Source: CAZTXD01 sp964617995 (GTDB taxonomy: Bacteria; Actinomycetota; Acidimicrobiia; Spongiisociales; ZC4RG35). From it: 7,412 nt of DNA. A model generated the notes under the pieces. That model saw only the letters and a program-made list of their open reading frames with translations, had not been told where the DNA came from and made no database searches. The position numbers and the translations under genes are program-made. Shown here in pieces: positions 5,630 to 7,412 of this stretch. The stretch covers positions 1 to 7,412 of the forward strand of contig CAZTXD010000160.1 in assembly GCA_964617995.1 (NCBI GenBank), in the 5' to 3' direction. How positions within the stretch are numbered: the first letter of the stretch is position 1; the number at the start of each line of letters is the position of its first letter.

Positions 5630-6094
5630 ATGACTAAACGTGTGGCGATAGTGATGGGATCGGGATCCGACCGGCCGGTGATGGAGAAGGCGACGGCGAT
5701 GCTGGACCGCTTCGACATCGAACACGAGGTCCGCGTCCTGTCGGCCCACAAGACACCCGACCAAGCCATCGAGTTCGCCACCCGAGCCGTCGACGAGGGG
5801 TTCGGCGTCATCATCGCCGGCGCCGGCAAGGCGGCTCACCTCGCCGGGGTCATGGCCGCCAAGACCTTGCTGCCCGTCATCGGTGTGCCGATCTCGGCGT
5901 CGTTGGACGGCCTGGACTCGCTGCTCTCGACCGTGCAGATGCCCACCGGGATCCCCGTCGCCACCGTCGCCATCGACGGTGCCGCCAACGCCGCCCTGCT
6001 GGCGGTGGCGATCCTGGCCATCGACGACGCCGGAATGACCCAGCGCCTTTCCCGCTACCGGGAGGAGCTGGCCGAGGCGACGCTGGCCGGGTGA
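5630..6094 (+). CDS. purE: N5-carboxyaminoimidazole ribonucleotide mutase PurE (class I)
   Basis: PurE interconverts N5-CAIR and CAIR in de novo purine synthesis. It acts after PurK and is octameric in its family. The 154 residues match class I PurE. The motifs are VAIVMGSGSDRPVME (5-19) for phosphate binding, LSAHKTPDQ (37-45) with the family histidine at position 40, AGAGKAAHLAGVMAA (63-77) with His70, and the PVIGVPI strand (82-88). The dimer-loop region SLDGLDSLLSTVQMPTGIPV (91-110) is intact. Class II (AIR carboxylase) is less likely in a bacterium with this length and motif set. The start is ATG 5630. A GTG nine bases upstream would overlap the predicted -10 box. The usual partner purK is not adjacent: the ars operon lies upstream in divergent orientation. 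The glutaryl-CoA dehydrogenase gene starts 38 bp downstream on the same strand. Confidence 0.96.
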   Translation: MTKRVAIVMGSGSDRPVMEKATAMLDRFDIEHEVRVLSAHKTPDQAIEFATRAVDEGFGVIIAGAGKAAHLAGVMAAKTLLPVIGVPISASLDGLDSLLSTVQMPTGIPVATVAIDGAANAALLAVAILAIDDAGMTQRLSRYREELAEATLAG

Positions 6095-6118
6095 GGTAGG
6101 GTCCGGCGGGCCGGTGGG

Positions 6119-6124
6119 TAGCAT
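6119..6124 (+). promoter_or_regulatory. Candidate internal -10 box for the glutaryl-CoA dehydrogenase gene
   Basis: TAGCAT (TANNNT type) lies 8 bases before the ATG at 6133, with no Shine-Dalgarno in that gap. It would let the gene be transcribed as a leaderless message independently of purE, whose stop is at 6092-6094. A second TANNNT match, TAGGGT (6097-6102), would instead leave a short leader of roughly 20-25 nt. Confidence 0.4.
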
Positions 6125-6132
6125 GGCCGGCA

Positions 6133-7314
6133 ATGAGCGACATCTCGCTGTCCGACCCCGACGCCCGGGATTTTCTCGACACCGACTCCCTCTTCGACGA
6201 GGAGGAGCGCCTGCTGCGCAACACCGTGCGTGACTTCGTGCGCAGGGAGATAGTGCCCAACGTGGGTGAATGGTGGGAGGAGGGGGTGTTCCCGATCCAC
6301 CTCGCCAAGACGATGGGGGACATGGGCCTGCTGGGGATGCACCTGGAGGGCTACGGGTGCGCCGGCACGTCGGGAACCGCCTACGGCCTCGCCTGCCTGG
6401 AGCTGGAGGCGGGAGATTCGGGTCTGCGCAGCTTCGTCTCGGTGCAGGGGTCCCTGGCGATGTTCCCGATCTGGAGGTTCGGATCCGAAGAGCAGAAGCA
6501 GGAGTGGCTGCCCCGGATGGCGTCCGGCGAGGTGATCGGCTGTTTCGGCCTGACCGAGCCCGACTCGGGCTCGGATCCGTCCTCGATGCGAACCAGCGCT
6601 CGCCGCGACGGCTCGGACTGGATCATCAACGGCACCAAGATGTGGATCACCAACGGCAACGTCGCCCAGGTGGCGGTGATCTGGGCCCGCACCGACGAGG
6701 GCATCAGGGGCTTCATCGTCCCCACCGACGCTCCCGGCTTCGCCGCCAACGAGGTCAAGCACAAGGCGTCGTTGCGGGCATCCGTCACCTCGGAGCTGAC
6801 CATGGACAACGTCCGGGTGCCCGAGGAGTGGATGCTGCCGGAGGTCGCCTCGATGCGAGGCCCCCTGTCCTGTCTCAACGAGGCCCGCTACGGCATCGCC
6901 TGGGGCGTGGTGGGGGCTGCCCGAGCGTGTTATGAGGCCGCTCTCGACTACTCACTCGACCGGGAACAGTTCGGCCTGCCCATCGCCGGTTTCCAGCTCA
7001 CCCAGCGCAAGCTGGTGGAGATGATGGTGGCGGTGAACCGGGGGATGCTGGTGGCGCATCACCTGGGACGACGCAAGGACGCCGGTACCCTCACCCCCAC
7101 CCAGGTCAGCTTCGGGAAGATGGACAACACCCGCAGCGCCCTCGAGGTGGCGCGCCTGGCCCGCAGCGTCCTCGGCGCCAACGGCATCACCCTCGAGTAT
7201 CCGGTGTTCCGCCACATGGCCAACCTGGAGACGGTCTACACCTATGAGGGAACCCACGAGATCCACACGCTGATGATGGGCCAGGCCATCACCGGCCTCA
7301 ACGCCTTCGCCTAG
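6133..7314 (+). CDS. gcdH: Glutaryl-CoA dehydrogenase, acyl-CoA dehydrogenase family
   Basis: This FAD enzyme would oxidise and decarboxylate glutaryl-CoA to crotonyl-CoA in lysine/tryptophan or glutarate breakdown, passing electrons to ETF. The 393 residues are full length for the family. It resembles human GCDH more closely than general acyl-CoA dehydrogenases. Shared segments include GCFGLTEPDSGSDPSSM (136-152), NGTKMWITN (166-174), CLNEARYGIAWGV (247-259) and YTYEGTHEIH (369-378), with the catalytic base Glu372. Residues that recognise the glutaryl carboxylate in human GCDH (Glu87, Arg94, Ser95, Ser98) are matched by Glu92, Arg99, Ser100 and Ser103, aligned from memory. The start ATG 6133 lies 8 nt after a TANNNT box. 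It follows purE by 38 bp, recalling the mycobacterial purE-fadE25 adjacency, although FadE25 belongs to a different acyl-CoA dehydrogenase group. Other short-chain dicarboxyl-CoA substrates remain possible. Confidence 0.9.
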   Translation: MSDISLSDPDARDFLDTDSLFDEEERLLRNTVRDFVRREIVPNVGEWWEEGVFPIHLAKTMGDMGLLGMHLEGYGCAGTSGTAYGLACLELEAGDSGLRSFVSVQGSLAMFPIWRFGSEEQKQEWLPRMASGEVIGCFGLTEPDSGSDPSSMRTSARRDGSDWIINGTKMWITNGNVAQVAVIWARTDEGIRGFIVPTDAPGFAANEVKHKASLRASVTSELTMDNVRVPEEWMLPEVASMRGPLSCLNEARYGIAWGVVGAARACYEAALDYSLDREQFGLPIAGFQLTQRKLVEMMVAVNRGMLVAHHLGRRKDAGTLTPTQVSFGKMDNTRSALEVARLARSVLGANGITLEYPVFRHMANLETVYTYEGTHEIHTLMMGQAITGLNAFA

Positions 7315-7318
7315 AACC

Positions 7319-7352
7319 CGTTTTCGCGCATCGAATGCGCGCGATGGCGCGC
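7319..7352. repeat. Second, incomplete copy of the palindromic repeat, after the gcdH stop
   Basis: Bases 7319-7342 are identical to the reverse complement of 57-80, that is, one full arm of the left palindrome. A 4-base loop follows (GATG, 7343-7346; the left copy reads GATA in this orientation) and then the first six bases of the returning arm (GCGCGC, 7347-7352). After that the sequence departs into G-rich material. The copy starts 4 bp after the gcdH stop, as the left copy starts just after the glnA stop. T7331 here restores the pairing that is mismatched at position 41 in the left copy, so this arm is probably the ancestral form. Confidence 0.8.
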
Positions 7353-7412
7353 CCGGGGGGCGGGCCCACCGGGGCGACGTGCACGCCCGGGGGGGGGGGG
7401 GGGGCGGGGCGC
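7353..7412. other. Low-complexity G-rich end, probably unreliable sequence
   Basis: Beyond the truncated palindrome arm the sequence is almost only G and C, including a run of 16 G (7389-7404). No gene or structure is supported. A poly-G run right after a strong hairpin, at the end of the sequence, is typical of sequencing or assembly failure, so it should not be read as biology without checking. Confidence 0.6.

Noticed and set aside
7389..7404. G16 run as a G-quadruplex or regulatory tract
   Set aside because: It sits at the sequence end right after an aborted hairpin copy, so a sequencing or assembly artefact is the simpler reading.

Overview
The window is GC-rich bacterial chromosomal DNA that is almost fully coding. 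It reads as core metabolism interrupted by a small arsenic-type cassette. Several features point to an uncultured high-GC actinobacterium, with Acidimicrobiia or a relative a guess only. These are a type I-beta glutamine synthetase with an adenylylation tyrosine, arsenate reductases of actinobacterial type, and four genes whose ATG lies 7-8 nt after a TANNNT box with no Shine-Dalgarno, the pattern of actinobacterial leaderless mRNAs.

Layout from left to right: a 54-bp near-perfect palindrome (28-81) abuts the 3' end of glnA (84-1505, minus). A 120-bp divergent control region follows. It holds the purA box and, for glnA, four 5-mers phased every 11 bp that resemble a GlnR or other OmpR-type binding site. 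purA (1626-2900) and purD (2941-4191) run rightward as a probable operon. Convergent to purD, and ending only 12 bp from it, is a leftward two-gene unit: an ArsR-arsenate reductase fusion (4862-5524) followed by a stand-alone arsenate reductase (4204-4848). A 105-bp divergent region (5525-5629) then separates this unit from purE (5630-6094). After purE comes a glutaryl-CoA dehydrogenase (6133-7314), and then a second copy of one arm of the palindrome (from 7319). The sequence ends in poly-G that is probably artefactual.

The genes fall into three roles. PurD and PurE act in the route to IMP, and PurA converts IMP to adenylosuccinate, the first AMP-specific step. GlnA supplies glutamine, the nitrogen donor for several steps of the same pathway. 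The ars pair would sense and reduce arsenate, but no arsenite efflux gene (arsB or acr3) lies inside the window. The purE and acyl-CoA dehydrogenase adjacency recalls the mycobacterial purK-purE-fadE25 neighbourhood. Here purK is absent and the ars pair sits on its side of purE.

I see no clearly undescribed biological system. The points most worth following are the palindromic repeat placed just after stop codons at both ends, the leaderless-promoter pattern, the ars promoter/operator architecture with a sensor-reductase fusion that lacks the classical arsenic-binding cysteine motif, and the phased repeats upstream of glnA. No tRNA, rRNA, CRISPR array or transposase was seen.
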